This document shows, piece after piece, positions 18,124-28,051 of a DNA stretch of 64,000 nt. Made by a program: the position numbers and the translations under genes. This DNA comes from Bowmanella yangjiangensis (GTDB lineage Bacteria; Pseudomonadota; Gammaproteobacteria; Enterobacterales; Alteromonadaceae): the NCBI RefSeq assembly GCF_017255015.1, contig NZ_JAFKCS010000016.1, positions 39,872 through 103,871 of the forward strand, given 5' to 3'. Below the pieces are notes generated by a model. It was given only the letters and a program-made list of their open reading frames with translations, made no database searches and was not told the DNA's origin. Each line of letters opens with the position of its first letter. Position 1 is the first letter of the stretch.

Positions 18124-20103
18124 ATGCTGGCAGAATTAGGTCACTTTTCGCTGGTTCTGGCGCTGCTGATGGCCATCTTGCTGGCTATTTATCCCATGTG
18201 GGGTGCCCAGCGTGGTCAGGTATTGCTGATGCAAACAGCCAAGCCGCTAACCGTCGGGCTGTTTCTTTTTACCCTGTTTGCCTATCTGTGTTTAACCCAG
18301 AGCTTTCTGAATAACGACTTCTCTATCGCCTATGTCGCGCATAACTCCAACAGCTTACTGCCTTGGTATTATCAAATCACCGCGGTGTGGGGGGGACATG
18401 AAGGGTCGTTTCTGCTGTGGGTATTGATCTTTGCTGCCTGGGCCGTGGCCGTTGCCATGTTCAGTGGTGGCATTCCGCAGGATATCCTGGCACGGGTATT
18501 GGCCATTATGGGCATGGTCGGAATAGGATTTTATCTGTACATCCTGCTGGCATCTAACCCATTTGAACGTTTATTGCCCTTCTTTCCGGTTGATGGACGC
18601 GACTTGAATCCCCTGTTACAAGACTTTGGTATGATCATTCATCCACCTTTGTTGTATATGGGCTATGTGGGATTCTCCGTGGTGTTTGCCTTTGCCATTG
18701 CCGCCTTGGTGGCTGGCCGTTTGGATTCCACCTGGGCTCGCTGGTCAAGACCCTGGACACTGGCCGCCTGGGTATTTCTAACCCTAGGCATTGCACTGGG
18801 CAGTTGGTGGGCATACAAAGAGCTTGGCTGGGGCGGTTGGTGGTTCTGGGATCCGGTTGAAAACGCCTCTTTTATGCCCTGGTTGGTCGGTACTGCGCTT
18901 TTGCACTCATTGGCGGTTACCGAAAAACGTAAAGCCTTTAAGTCCTGGACGGTTTTGCTGGCCATTGCGGCTTTCTCATTGAGCCTGTTGGGTACCTTCC
19001 TGGTGCGCTCCGGCGTGTTGGTATCGGTACACTCCTTTGCCTCTGACCCTACCCGTGGTCTGTTTATTCTGGGCCTGCTTGTGCTGGTTATCGGTGCGTC
19101 ACTGCTGCTGTATGCGCTTCGCGCACCGCAACTGCGTAGTGTTGGACGCTATGAGTTGTTGTCCCGGGAGACCATGCTGATAGGCAACAACATTCTGCTT
19201 TGCAGTGCCACGTTAGTGGTGTTGATGGGGACCTTGTTACCTTTGGTACATAAAGAGTTAGGACTGGGTTCTATCAGTATTGGAGCACCCTTTTTTGACC
19301 AGATGTTTGTTTATCTAATCGTACCTTTTGTGCTGCTGATGGTGATGGGGCCGCTGAGCCGTTGGAAGCACCAGACATTGCCGGCACTACGTAATCAAAT
19401 GCTGGCTGGTGTTGGGCTGAGTGTCGTGGCCGTGGCATTGCTGAGCTTTGGTCGTGATGGATTGTCTTACATGGCCACGTTGGGTATGGCACTGTCGGTG
19501 TGGATCGCGATTGCAACAGTGCAGGAGATTCGCCAGCGTTTATCCGCAAGTAAACAAGGGCTGGCCGGTCTGACTTCTCTGACACCCAGTCATTGGGGGA
19601 TGGTAATGGGGCACCTGGGATTCGCCGCCATGATTATGGGCATAGCAATGGTAACCAGCTATAGCGTTGAGCGGGATGTGCGTATGACTCCCGGAGACAG
19701 CATTGAGCTGCAAGGTTATGAGTTCCGTTTTCTGGGGGTTGAGATTCTTAAGGGGCCGAACTATTCAGGCCATGTAGCCAAGCTTGATGTATATGAAAAT
19801 GGCCGTAAGATCAGCCATTTGGAAGCGCAAAAACGCTTCTATACGGTGCAGCGCAATATGATGACCGAAGCGGCAGTAGATCCTGGTTTTACCCGTGATC
19901 TATACGTCGCCCTGGGTGAACAACTTAACAACGGCGACTGGGCCTTACGTGTTTATGTCAAACCCTATATCCGCTGGATTTGGGGCGGGGCAGCGCTGAT
20001 GGCCATTGGTGGCTTACTCTCCATGAGTGACAAGCGCTATCGGATGAGCAAACTGGCTAAGGTTCGTGTTAAGTCCGAAGCCATGGCAGGAGAGGCAGCA
20101 TGA
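18124..20103 (+). CDS. ccmF: Cytochrome c heme lyase subunit CcmF
   Basis: CcmF (659 aa) joins heme from CcmE to apocytochrome c. It is a large polytopic protein with the WWD domain GWGGWWFWDPVENASFMPWL and a C-terminal periplasmic region. I choose ATG 18124 because AAGGGG is correctly spaced for it; GTG 18121 directly before it is possible. Confidence 0.96.
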   Translation: MLAELGHFSLVLALLMAILLAIYPMWGAQRGQVLLMQTAKPLTVGLFLFTLFAYLCLTQSFLNNDFSIAYVAHNSNSLLPWYYQITAVWGGHEGSFLLWVLIFAAWAVAVAMFSGGIPQDILARVLAIMGMVGIGFYLYILLASNPFERLLPFFPVDGRDLNPLLQDFGMIIHPPLLYMGYVGFSVVFAFAIAALVAGRLDSTWARWSRPWTLAAWVFLTLGIALGSWWAYKELGWGGWWFWDPVENASFMPWLVGTALLHSLAVTEKRKAFKSWTVLLAIAAFSLSLLGTFLVRSGVLVSVHSFASDPTRGLFILGLLVLVIGASLLLYALRAPQLRSVGRYELLSRETMLIGNNILLCSATLVVLMGTLLPLVHKELGLGSISIGAPFFDQMFVYLIVPFVLLMVMGPLSRWKHQTLPALRNQMLAGVGLSVVAVALLSFGRDGLSYMATLGMALSVWIAIATVQEIRQRLSASKQGLAGLTSLTPSHWGMVMGHLGFAAMIMGIAMVTSYSVERDVRMTPGDSIELQGYEFRFLGVEILKGPNYSGHVAKLDVYENGRKISHLEAQKRFYTVQRNMMTEAAVDPGFTRDLYVALGEQLNNGDWALRVYVKPYIRWIWGGAALMAIGGLLSMSDKRYRMSKLAKVRVKSEAMAGEAA

Positions 20104-20669
20104 AGCGCATAGGCTTATTTTTGTTGCCGCTGGGATTGTTTCTGCTAATCACGGTGTTTTTGCTACAGGGGCTTTTCTCAAACCCCAGGGATATTGAGTC
20201 CAGCCTGCTAAATCAACCAGTGCCAACGTTTCGCTTGCCAGATGTGATGGATGCCTCCATCGAATATGGCCCTGAGGTGTTTGACGGTGAGGTAACACTA
20301 TTGAATGTGTGGGGTACCTGGTGCGTCACTTGCGCTATTGAACTGCCGTTTTTAACCGAACTGCGTCAACAGGGCGTGCGCATTGTCGGTCTTTATTACG
20401 AGCAGAACATGGATCCCGACTTTGGTGGTAAGACCCTGCCTGAGATTCGATTGGATATCGACAAAACCCTATCTCAATTAGGTAACCCCTATGTGTTTAA
20501 TATCTTTGATGAGCAGCGGGATACCTCTATGGACTTCGGTGTCACTGGGGCGCCTGAAACTTTTCTGATTGATCGCCAAGGCAAGGTGCGGCTGCACCAT
20601 GTGGGTGACTTGAATGAGCGGGTATGGCAGACCAAATTCCTGCCTTTGTATCAGGAGCTAAGCCAATGA
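20100..20669 (+). CDS. ccmG: Thiol:disulfide oxidoreductase CcmG/DsbE
   Basis: This membrane-anchored thioredoxin-fold protein (189 aa) reduces the CxxCH motif of apocytochromes. It has an N-terminal anchor (residues 5-25) and active-site C75/C78. The motif is WCVTC, where the family usually has WCPTC. A cis-proline loop (TGAPETFLID) is present. The start overlaps the ccmF stop. Confidence 0.95.
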   Translation: MKRIGLFLLPLGLFLLITVFLLQGLFSNPRDIESSLLNQPVPTFRLPDVMDASIEYGPEVFDGEVTLLNVWGTWCVTCAIELPFLTELRQQGVRIVGLYYEQNMDPDFGGKTLPEIRLDIDKTLSQLGNPYVFNIFDEQRDTSMDFGVTGAPETFLIDRQGKVRLHHVGDLNERVWQTKFLPLYQELSQ

Positions 20670-21124
20670 AAAAACTGCTATGTGCATTGGCCATGATGTT
20701 ACCCCTGTCGGTCTTTGCTGTTGAAGAAGTCTATAGCTTCGCCAGTGATAAACAGCGTCAGGAGTTCAAAGAACTGACCGAAGAGTTGCGTTGCCCGAAA
20801 TGTCAGAATCAGAATATCGCTGATTCTGACGCGCTGGTTGCCCAGGATCTGAAACGCAAGGTTTATCAGTTGATGCAACAAGGTAAAAGCAAAGGCGAAA
20901 TCATTGATTACATGAAAGACAGATACGGTGATTTTGTTTATTACCAGCCACCGCTAAATCCAGCCACCATACTGCTGTGGCTTGGGCCCATCGCCTTTAT
21001 CGGTGGGGCAGCCTTGATGGTCGTCAGAAGGCGTCGTAGCACAGTGTCCGAGTTGGATGCGGCACTTTTAGCCCAGGCTGAACAACTGCTGGACAAAGAT
21101 CAAACGCAGGAGAACAAACCTTGA
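20666..21124 (+). CDS. ccmH: Cytochrome c maturation protein CcmH
   Basis: CcmH (152 aa) is a periplasmic thiol reductant of the heme lyase. A signal peptide ends around residue 18 (SVFA-VEE). The LRCPKCQNQ motif with C43/C46 and one C-terminal membrane helix (about 100-120) follow. I start at ATG 20666, which overlaps ccmG by 4 bases and gives a clean signal peptide. It is the short form; the E. coli CcmH second half is supplied by the next gene, CcmI. Confidence 0.95.
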   Translation: MKKLLCALAMMLPLSVFAVEEVYSFASDKQRQEFKELTEELRCPKCQNQNIADSDALVAQDLKRKVYQLMQQGKSKGEIIDYMKDRYGDFVYYQPPLNPATILLWLGPIAFIGGAALMVVRRRRSTVSELDAALLAQAEQLLDKDQTQENKP

Positions 21125-22335
21125 CCATGTTTTGGATTGCCGTCGCGGTTATGGCTTTACTGGCCGCGTTCCTGGTCGCCTGGCCTTGGCTGGGTAAAAC
21201 CTTTAATAAGACAGTGGATGGCCAAAGGTTAAATGTGGCGTTAACGCGCCAGCGCCTGCAAGAATTGCGTCGAGAGGTGGCTGAAGGGTTAATTGAAAGT
21301 AAGGATCTGGAAACTGCCGAGCAGGAGCTAAAGCTGGCCCTGGCGGTTGAGCAAGGTGAGGCTGAACAACAACGTGCGACAGGCAGCAAAGCCGTATTTA
21401 TTGCTGGTTTACTGATAGCTGTGATGGTGAGTGCATTGAGTTATTGGAAGGCTAATGAGATTGATGCGCTGCAGGATTGGCAACAGGCTAATTCGCAGTT
21501 GGCAGAGCTGGGGCGCCGAGTGGTAGTGGAAGCCGATCCGACCGTAACGGTGGATGAATTACAACGCTTCGCACTTGCTTTGCGCACTAAGTTGAATGCT
21601 GAACCCGCGGCGCCAGAAGGCTGGTTATTGCTGGGGCGCTTATATGCCAGTTTGAGTCGCTTAGACAGTGCAATTGAAGCCTACGAAAAATCTTTAAGCC
21701 TTGACCCTGAGCGGGGGGGCACCTTGCTAAGTCTGAGTCAGGCATTGGTGATGGTAGGCAATGAAGAAAGCTTGATCAGAGCGAAACAACTTTTGACAAA
21801 ACTTCAGTTGCAGGAGCCGGAAAATCAGAGCAGTCTTGGGCTGCTTGCTATTGCGGCGTCTCAGTTAGGTGATACCCCTCTGGCAATCAAAAGTTGGACT
21901 GCCCTAGGCGCCATGTTGCCCGCCGACGATCCTATGCAGGCTTCCATACAGCAGCGTATTAGTGAACTAAGCGGCATGTCCAGCACCCGTCTGCTGGTGC
22001 AAGTCGCGCTGAGTGAAGAGGTGAAAGCGCAACTACCAGAGCAGGGTTATCTGATTGTGTTTGCCCGCAGCAGTGATGGCGCCATGAAAATGCCGGCAGC
22101 CGTGATTAAACAACCGCTGTCAGTATTACCTATTGAAATTGAGTTGTCTGATAGCAATGCAATGTTGCCCAACTACAATCTATCCAGTCTTGCGCATGCT
22201 CAGGTGATCGCGCGGGTTTCCCGGGACGAGAATGTCGAAATCGCACCCGGTGAATTGCAGGGCGAAATTCAGCTTGAGGTGGCGAAAGGTACCACCATGC
22301 GTGCCGAGATACTGATCGATAAGGAATTGAATTAA
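21121..22335 (+). CDS. ccmI: Cytochrome c maturation TPR protein CcmI
   Basis: CcmI (404 aa) chaperones apocytochromes to the heme lyase. It has two N-terminal membrane helices (about residues 3-22 and 92-108) and a TPR region (about 160-275). The start is TTG 21121 overlapping ccmH, or ATG 21127 two codons later. The C-terminal region is a periplasmic domain typical of gammaproteobacterial CcmI. Confidence 0.92.
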   Translation: MTMFWIAVAVMALLAAFLVAWPWLGKTFNKTVDGQRLNVALTRQRLQELRREVAEGLIESKDLETAEQELKLALAVEQGEAEQQRATGSKAVFIAGLLIAVMVSALSYWKANEIDALQDWQQANSQLAELGRRVVVEADPTVTVDELQRFALALRTKLNAEPAAPEGWLLLGRLYASLSRLDSAIEAYEKSLSLDPERGGTLLSLSQALVMVGNEESLIRAKQLLTKLQLQEPENQSSLGLLAIAASQLGDTPLAIKSWTALGAMLPADDPMQASIQQRISELSGMSSTRLLVQVALSEEVKAQLPEQGYLIVFARSSDGAMKMPAAVIKQPLSVLPIEIELSDSNAMLPNYNLSSLAHAQVIARVSRDENVEIAPGELQGEIQLEVAKGTTMRAEILIDKELN

Positions 22336-23141
22336 TGAGATTGAACAAGTGCCAATTGGGCTTGTGCTTATTGTTACCCGCTTTGCTTTTGGGCGGCTGT
22401 GCCAATCAGGGCGCTGCTGAACAAGCTGCCGCTGCACAAACCAATGCAGTGGAACAGAATAATGACGTGAAGGGCGATCCAAGAGATCCACTAGAATCTT
22501 TTAACCGCGCCATGTGGACCTTCAACTGGGATTACCTGGATACTTATGTTGCCCGCCCGGTCGCTGTGGTTTACCGCGATTATATGCCAGGGTTTGCCCG
22601 TACCGGCTTACATAACGCCGCCTCCAACCTGGAAGAGCCAGCCAACACGGTTAACAACTTGTTGCAAGGCAAGGTGGGTGACTCCATGGTCAGCCTGGGA
22701 CGTTTCCTGCTTAACTCTACCGTAGGTCTGCTCGGCACCATTGATGTTGCTGGTGAGATTGGTATGGACCGCAAGGGTGAAGAGTTCGGAGAGGTGCTAG
22801 GGGTCTGGGGCTTAGGTAATGGGCCTTATGTTATGCTACCAGTGTACGGTGCCAACGATGTGCGTGGCGGTGTCGGGGATTTAGTTGATTCTGCTTACTG
22901 GCCAATGGATACCCTGAGTCTCCCCTTAAGTTTGTTTCGCTGGGGGATTGATGCGGTTGAAACCCGTATTAAGCTGATGGATCAGGAGCAATTACTGGAT
23001 GGTGCAGTAGATCCCTACGCGCTGGTTAAAGATATCTATTTCCAGAATACAGAGTTTAAGGTGAAAGACGGTAAGGTCGAACAGAGCAAAGAAGACAAAC
23101 AGCTCGACGATGATATTGATGCCTATTTAGACCAACTCTGA
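22335..23141 (+). CDS. mlaA: Outer-membrane lipid asymmetry lipoprotein MlaA (VacJ)
   Basis: MlaA (268 aa) removes misplaced phospholipids from the outer leaflet of the outer membrane and passes them to MlaC. The lipobox LLLGGC predicts lipidation at C22. The core FNRAMWTFNWDYLDTYVARPVAVVYRDYMP is characteristic. The start overlaps the ccmI stop (TAATG), so it is co-transcribed with the ccm operon. No other mla genes are in the window. Confidence 0.95.
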   Translation: MRLNKCQLGLCLLLPALLLGGCANQGAAEQAAAAQTNAVEQNNDVKGDPRDPLESFNRAMWTFNWDYLDTYVARPVAVVYRDYMPGFARTGLHNAASNLEEPANTVNNLLQGKVGDSMVSLGRFLLNSTVGLLGTIDVAGEIGMDRKGEEFGEVLGVWGLGNGPYVMLPVYGANDVRGGVGDLVDSAYWPMDTLSLPLSLFRWGIDAVETRIKLMDQEQLLDGAVDPYALVKDIYFQNTEFKVKDGKVEQSKEDKQLDDDIDAYLDQL

Positions 23142-23163
23142 GTTCTGACGCTTTAAATATCCT

Positions 23164-23188
23164 GGGGCGGATTCTTTACCGCCCCTGT
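23164..23188 (+). terminator. Possible terminator after mlaA
   Basis: GGGGCGG (23164-23170) pairs with CCGCCCC (23179-23185) over an 8-base loop, followed only by TGTTT. The weak T tract makes it a tentative terminator. Confidence 0.5.
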
Positions 23189-23257
23189 TTATCCAGTGAC
23201 AGTAAATCAATAGCACTTTTTCTACCTTTCCTGGATCCGGTCTTTTCATTTGCCAGA

Positions 23258-23278
23258 TTTTGTCACTAAGTGACAAAA
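23258..23278. promoter_or_regulatory. Perfect 21-bp palindrome before tviB-like gene
   Basis: TTTTGTCACT-A-AGTGACAAAA is a perfect dyad with 10-bp arms, 86 bases before the dehydrogenase start. There is no T run after it on the plus strand, so it looks more like a protein-binding site than a terminator. Confidence 0.5.
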
Positions 23279-23363
23279 AATTGGCTATTGCCGTTGACTT
23301 ACTATCCAGATCCATCACCATAGCAAAAATCAAAAAATTGATGGAATTTTGAGGGACAAGTCA

Positions 23364-24653
23364 ATGGAAAAGCAGTTGCTCAATGGTCAGGAAGTGAGCC
23401 TGGCTGTTATCGGTTTAGGTTATGTGGGATTGCCGCTGGCGGCTGAGTTTGGCAAGAAACGACCGGTTATTGGTTTTGATATTAATGCCAAACGTATTAA
23501 AGAGTTGCAGGAAGGGGTGGATTTTACCCTGGAAGTCAGCAAGGAAGAATTGGCTGAGGCTTCTCAGCTTAGCTTCAGTTGCGATTTGGAAGACTTGCGC
23601 CGTGCCAACGTATTTATTGTTACTGTACCGACTCCCATTGATAATTTTAAGCGTCCAGATTTAACCCCCTTAATCCGCGCCAGTGAAACCATTGGCAAGG
23701 TGCTTAAGCAAGGGGATATCGTAATTTATGAATCCACGGTTTATCCGGGTGCAACGGAAGAAGACTGTGTGCCTGTGCTGGAGCGAGTGTCCGGGCTGAA
23801 GTTCAACCAGGACTTTTATGCCGGCTACAGCCCAGAGCGAATTAACCCGGGTGATAAAGAACACCGGGTGTCCACCATCAAAAAGGTGACCTCTGGTTCC
23901 ACTCCCGAGGTTGGCGTGCTTGTGGATGGTATCTATCGCGAAATCATCACCGCCGGAACGCATCTGGCTAGTTCTATTAAAGTGGCGGAAGCCGCCAAAG
24001 TAATAGAGAACACCCAGCGTGACGTAAATATTGCCCTGATTAATGAACTGGCCATCATCTTTAACCGCCTGGGTATAGATACACTGGAAGTACTGGAAGC
24101 GGCAGGTACCAAATGGAACTTCCTGCCATTCAGACCCGGTTTGGTTGGCGGTCACTGTATTGGTGTCGATCCCTATTATCTGACGCATAAAGCGCAGGCC
24201 ATTGGCTACCATCCGGAGATGATCCTGGCTGGCCGCCGCTTAAACGACGGTATGGGGCAGTATGTGGTATCTGAACTGGTCAAAGCCATGATTCAAAAGG
24301 GTATTCAGGTGCAAGGTGCTAAGGTACTGTTGCTGGGATTAACCTTTAAAGAAAACTGCCCCGACCTGCGAAATACCCGTGTGGTAGACATAGTTGATGA
24401 GCTTAAAGAATACGGTGTGGCGGTGGATATCCATGATCCCTGGGCTTCTCCGGAAGAGGCCATGCATGAGTATGGTTTGGAGCTAACCGCACAGCCCACC
24501 AGTGGTGCTTATGATTCAGTAATATTGGCTGTGGCGCATAAAGAATTCAAAGACTGGGGCAGTGAGAAACTCGCCTCTTTGTGTAAGGACAAGCGCGTAG
24601 TATACGACCTTAAGTATGCACTGGATAAATCGCTGACGGATATGAGGCTGTAA
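23364..24653 (+). CDS. tviB: UDP-N-acetyl-D-galactosamine (or glucosamine) 6-dehydrogenase, TviB/WbpO type
   Basis: This NAD-dependent nucleotide-sugar dehydrogenase (429 aa) oxidises a UDP-HexNAc to the uronic acid. The NAD-binding motif GLGYVG is at residues 17-22. The catalytic cysteine is C265 in [13 protein letters not shown] start at ATG 23364, with GAGGG 7-8 bases upstream; an in-frame TTG at 23349 lacks a ribosome site. With the epimerase that follows it would make UDP-GalNAcA, as in Vi antigen or some O-antigens. Substrate is inferred from the pair. Confidence 0.88.
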   Translation: MEKQLLNGQEVSLAVIGLGYVGLPLAAEFGKKRPVIGFDINAKRIKELQEGVDFTLEVSKEELAEASQLSFSCDLEDLRRANVFIVTVPTPIDNFKRPDLTPLIRASETIGKVLKQGDIVIYESTVYPGATEEDCVPVLERVSGLKFNQDFYAGYSPERINPGDKEHRVSTIKKVTSGSTPEVGVLVDGIYREIITAGTHLASSIKVAEAAKVIENTQRDVNIALINELAIIFNRLGIDTLEVLEAAGTKWNFLPFRPGLVGGHCIGVDPYYLTHKAQAIGYHPEMILAGRRLNDGMGQYVVSELVKAMIQKGIQVQGAKVLLLGLTFKENCPDLRNTRVVDIVDELKEYGVAVDIHDPWASPEEAMHEYGLELTAQPTSGAYDSVILAVAHKEFKDWGSEKLASLCKDKRVVYDLKYALDKSLTDMRL

Positions 24654-24656
24654 AGA

Positions 24657-25676
24657 ATGGATAGATTCTCCCGCTTACTGAGCGAACTTAAACTTAACCC
24701 GCAAACCTGGTTGGTAACCGGGGTTGCCGGGTTTATTGGTTCGAACTTACTGGAGGCCTTGCTTATGGCCAACCAGAAAGTGGTAGGGCTGGATAATTTT
24801 GCCACAGGTCATCAACGTAATCTGGACGAAGTGCAGCAGTTGGTGGGCGAAGAGCGCTGGCAACAGTTTCGTTTTATTGAGGGCGATATTCGCGATAAGG
24901 CCACCTGTTTTGAGGCGGTAAACGGGGTTGACAGAGTGCTGCATCAAGCGGCGCTGGGTTCGGTACCTCGTTCGTTAAACGATCCTATTACCAGCAACGA
25001 AGTGAATATCAGCGGTTTTCTGAATATGCTGGTAGCGGCCAAAGAGCAAGGGGTGAAGGCCTTTGTTTATGCGGCGTCCAGTTCAACTTATGGCGACCAT
25101 CCGGCTTTACCCAAAGTTGAAGAGAATATTGGCAAGCCTTTGTCGCCTTATGCCGTGACTAAGTACGTAAACGAACTGTATGCCGATGTATTTGCAAGGG
25201 CTTATGGTTTTAAATCAGTAGGACTGCGTTACTTTAACGTGTTCGGACGTCGCCAGGATCCAGATGGCGCTTATGCAGCGGTGATACCTAAATGGACCGC
25301 GGCTATGAAGCGTGGTGACGAAGTGATTGTGAACGGTGACGGCGAAACTAGTCGCGATTTCTGTTATATCGAGAACGTGATCCAGGCTAATTTGCTGGCG
25401 GCTATGACAGAGTTGGACAACAGTGAAGTGTTTAATGTGGCAGTAGGTGACAGAACCACCTTGAATCAGCTATTCCAGGCCATTAAGGATGCACTGGATG
25501 AACAAGGTGTGACGTACCCCAAGCAGCCCGTTTATCGTGATTTCCGACCTGGTGATGTGCGCCATTCTCAAGCGGATATCAGTAAAGCTGAAAATCTGCT
25601 TGGCTATGCTCCTCAGTACCGCATTTTTGAAGGCATCAGCCTGACCATGCCTTGGTATGTGGCCAATGTGGGCTAA
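24657..25676 (+). CDS. tviC: UDP-N-acetylglucosamine 4-epimerase, TviC/WbpP type
   Basis: This extended short-chain dehydrogenase (339 aa) interconverts UDP-GlcNAc(A) and UDP-GalNAc(A). The N-terminal extension plus GVAGFIG (residues 22-28), the SSSTYG segment and the Y165-xxx-K169 pair (SPYAVTK) fit WbpP/TviC rather than GalE. It starts 3 bases after the dehydrogenase. No glycosyltransferase or export genes are adjacent. Confidence 0.88.
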   Translation: MDRFSRLLSELKLNPQTWLVTGVAGFIGSNLLEALLMANQKVVGLDNFATGHQRNLDEVQQLVGEERWQQFRFIEGDIRDKATCFEAVNGVDRVLHQAALGSVPRSLNDPITSNEVNISGFLNMLVAAKEQGVKAFVYAASSSTYGDHPALPKVEENIGKPLSPYAVTKYVNELYADVFARAYGFKSVGLRYFNVFGRRQDPDGAYAAVIPKWTAAMKRGDEVIVNGDGETSRDFCYIENVIQANLLAAMTELDNSEVFNVAVGDRTTLNQLFQAIKDALDEQGVTYPKQPVYRDFRPGDVRHSQADISKAENLLGYAPQYRIFEGISLTMPWYVANVG

Positions 25677-25732
25677 TGACTAGACGGCATTACCCGTATT
25701 TATTTTCAAAAGCGGGTGTGAAAAGCAAAAAG

Positions 25733-25760
25733 GGGCAGTGATACTGCCCTTTTGTCTTTT
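25733..25760 (+). terminator. Rho-independent terminator after the tviBC-like pair
   Basis: GGGCAGT (25733-25739) pairs with ACTGCCC (25743-25749) over a 3-base loop, followed by TTTTGTCTTTT. Confidence 0.85.
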
Positions 25761-25826
25761 TAGTGCTCCCGCACATTCAGAAGCTGTGGATTGCGCGTAA
25801 AAGCAAATTGTTTAAAGCACAAGCCA

Positions 25827-26561
25827 TTATGGCAGCGCCCACTCACTGCGTAACTTCTGATATTCGTCCTCGGGTAACAGCAGTAGTGCCGGGTGTTTTT
25901 CTGCTTCCAGCCAACCTAATAATTTATCCATAGCGCCTTCCGGCATCGCAGTGCATCCTGCGGTAGGCTTGTCTTTTGCACGCCACAGGTGCATGAATAT
26001 ACAACTTCCCGCGCCGGAAATATTACCGCCATTATGCTCCACCACTATGCCCTTTTTATATAAATCGTCACCATTATGCAGGTCGCGGCGCATCCCTTCT
26101 GTTGAACCCTCAACGGCCTTTTCACCCACTTTCTGGCTGTCTACTATCTGGTTGTAATAAGGTGAGCCGTTCACGTCCATACAGTAGTGACTGGATTGCA
26201 TTTGCTCATAGGGCAGATGCAAATTGTTCAGCGCTTGATAACCAAAAGCTGTTGTCAGGCGAAATACTCCGGCTGGTGCTTTGCCGTCACCCTCCTGTTT
26301 TTGCTGCCCAGGTTGTTGGGGATGCAGGCCAATTCCCCACGCCATGCCGGTACGACCAATAGTCACAGGGGTCTTTATGTCTGCGGCTTGCCACTGGCCG
26401 TCTTGACGCTCATAGACCTGCATTTGTCCCTGAATGGCTTGCCAGTCCTTGGTGGTGACGACCACCAACTGTTCTACATCGCTCGGAACTTGCCAGTTTG
26501 CCAGGGCGACATTACATGCCAGTAACGCCGCCAGGGGGATAAGTTTCTTGTAATGTTTCAT
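25827..26561 (-). CDS. Secreted YkuD-like L,D-transpeptidase family protein
   Basis: This 244-aa protein has a signal peptide (cleavage near ALA-NW, residue 21). A catalytic-type segment GAGSCIFMHLWRAKDKPTAGC has the His and downstream Cys spacing of the YkuD fold, with TAGCTAM in place of the usual SHGCVR. Family members crosslink peptidoglycan or attach lipoproteins, but this branch is little studied, so the substrate is unknown. It stands alone, convergent with tviC and divergent from alr. Confidence 0.75.
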   Translation of the reverse strand: MKHYKKLIPLAALLACNVALANWQVPSDVEQLVVVTTKDWQAIQGQMQVYERQDGQWQAADIKTPVTIGRTGMAWGIGLHPQQPGQQKQEGDGKAPAGVFRLTTAFGYQALNNLHLPYEQMQSSHYCMDVNGSPYYNQIVDSQKVGEKAVEGSTEGMRRDLHNGDDLYKKGIVVEHNGGNISGAGSCIFMHLWRAKDKPTAGCTAMPEGAMDKLLGWLEAEKHPALLLLPEDEYQKLRSEWALP

Positions 26562-26691
26562 GTTACTCTGCCCATTGGTATGGAGGGAATGGTCCGATAA
26601 TAGAACAAGTACCTCTGTGAATAAAATATTTAATTTGTATTCATTTTTGGTAAATTAATATTCTCGTTTGCTTTTTCTGATTTGGATAACA

Positions 26692-27774
26692 ATGCATCAC
26701 CGACCCACTCTGGCCAAAATTAACTTGTCAGCAATACTGAGCAATTATCAGCAAGCTTGTAAGCTTGCGCCCAAAGCCAGACAAGTTGCGGTGATCAAAG
26801 CCGATGCCTATGGCCATGGCGCCATCGAAGTGGCCACGTATCTTGAACCTCATGTGCCAGCATTTGCTGTGGCTTTTCTTGATGAGGCGCTGGCGTTGCG
26901 GGCGGCAGGTATTGGAAAACCTATACTGATCCTCGAAGGGCTGACTGGCGAAGAAGAGCTGCGTTTAGCGGAGCAATTCAATTTTTGGCCCATGCTGCAT
27001 AGCAACGAGCAATTGTTAGCCTTAATGTCTTTAACGCCAACTCCTGAGCTGCAGTGTTGGTTAAAAGTGGACACCGGTATGCACAGGCTTGGGTTAACAC
27101 CGGTAGATGCGCAGAGTTGGGCCGACAAACTCTGCAGGGAAATGAAACAAAGACCCGTGCTGGCAAGTCACTTTTCTTGCGCCGAGGTGCTGGATTCCCC
27201 CATTAGTAAACACCAGATGCAGCAGTTATTTGCACTGGCAGCACATATGGAATGTGAAGTGAGTCTGGCGAATAGTGCAGCCCTTATCAGGTTGCCCCAG
27301 TCCGCTGTTGGCTGGAATCGACCAGGTATCATGCTGTATGGCTGTCCGCCCATTGCCGATAAGACTGTTGCTGAGCTGAACTTACAGGTGGCGATGACGG
27401 TTACCAGTCAGATTATTGCCATTCGCGAGGTTATGCCGGGTGAGGCTGTGGGCTACAACTGCCGCTGGCAGGCTGAGCAGAAGAGCCGAATTGCGACGCT
27501 GGCGATAGGTTATGCAGATGGCTACCCGCGCTTAACTAACAGTGCCAGCGAAGTCTTTTTACATGGCCAGCGGGCCAGGGTGGTGGGCACTGTCTCTATG
27601 GATATGTTGACCATTGATATCAGCCATATCCCTGAAGCTAAGGTCGGTGACGAGGTCGAACTTTGGGGTGGCAATATTCCGGTTAATGAGGTTGCCGCCC
27701 ATGCTAATACCATCGGCTATGAACTGCTGACCCGTGTGACTCAACGCATGCACAGAGCGTACCTAAGGGATTAA
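26692..27774 (+). CDS. alr: Alanine racemase
   Basis: This PLP enzyme (360 aa) supplies D-alanine for peptidoglycan. The PLP lysine is K36 in AVIKADAYGHG, and the second catalytic residue is the tyrosine of EAVGYNCRW. I start at ATG 26692 behind GGATAAC; earlier in-frame codons add only a poor hydrophobic extension. No dnaB is seen upstream, which is a common neighbour of alr in other gammaproteobacteria. Confidence 0.95.
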   Translation: MHHRPTLAKINLSAILSNYQQACKLAPKARQVAVIKADAYGHGAIEVATYLEPHVPAFAVAFLDEALALRAAGIGKPILILEGLTGEEELRLAEQFNFWPMLHSNEQLLALMSLTPTPELQCWLKVDTGMHRLGLTPVDAQSWADKLCREMKQRPVLASHFSCAEVLDSPISKHQMQQLFALAAHMECEVSLANSAALIRLPQSAVGWNRPGIMLYGCPPIADKTVAELNLQVAMTVTSQIIAIREVMPGEAVGYNCRWQAEQKSRIATLAIGYADGYPRLTNSASEVFLHGQRARVVGTVSMDMLTIDISHIPEAKVGDEVELWGGNIPVNEVAAHANTIGYELLTRVTQRMHRAYLRD

Positions 27775-27775
27775 G

Positions 27776-27880
27776 TTGTTATCGATACTGCGTCTGCTGG
27801 CGTATATTGCTGTTGTCTTTTGCTGGGCGCTAATACTCAGAATCGTTGTAACAGCCTGTATCAAGCTAAATAGTCTGTAG
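27776..27880 (+). CDS. Possible small hydrophobic membrane peptide
   Basis: A 34-codon frame starts with TTG at 27776 and ends in TAG. TAAGGGA, at the end of alr, lies 5 bases upstream. The product begins MLSILRLLAYIAVVFCWALI and is almost entirely one membrane helix with a short basic tail. I recognise no family. Intergenic sequence can give such frames by chance, so this is tentative. Confidence 0.3.
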   Translation: MLSILRLLAYIAVVFCWALILRIVVTACIKLNSL

Positions 27881-28051
27881 GACGCTTCTAAGACAGTTTG
27901 CAGTAAGTGCAGCTTGTGGATTAGATGGAGATTCCTCTATTTAGTTGCGTTTTTTAATTAAAACAAAGTGTTATTATATTTTCTTACCTGATTAGAATTA
28001 CTGTGAATAATACAGAAACGACTTGAATTGCTGAGCATAAGGAAATGAACG

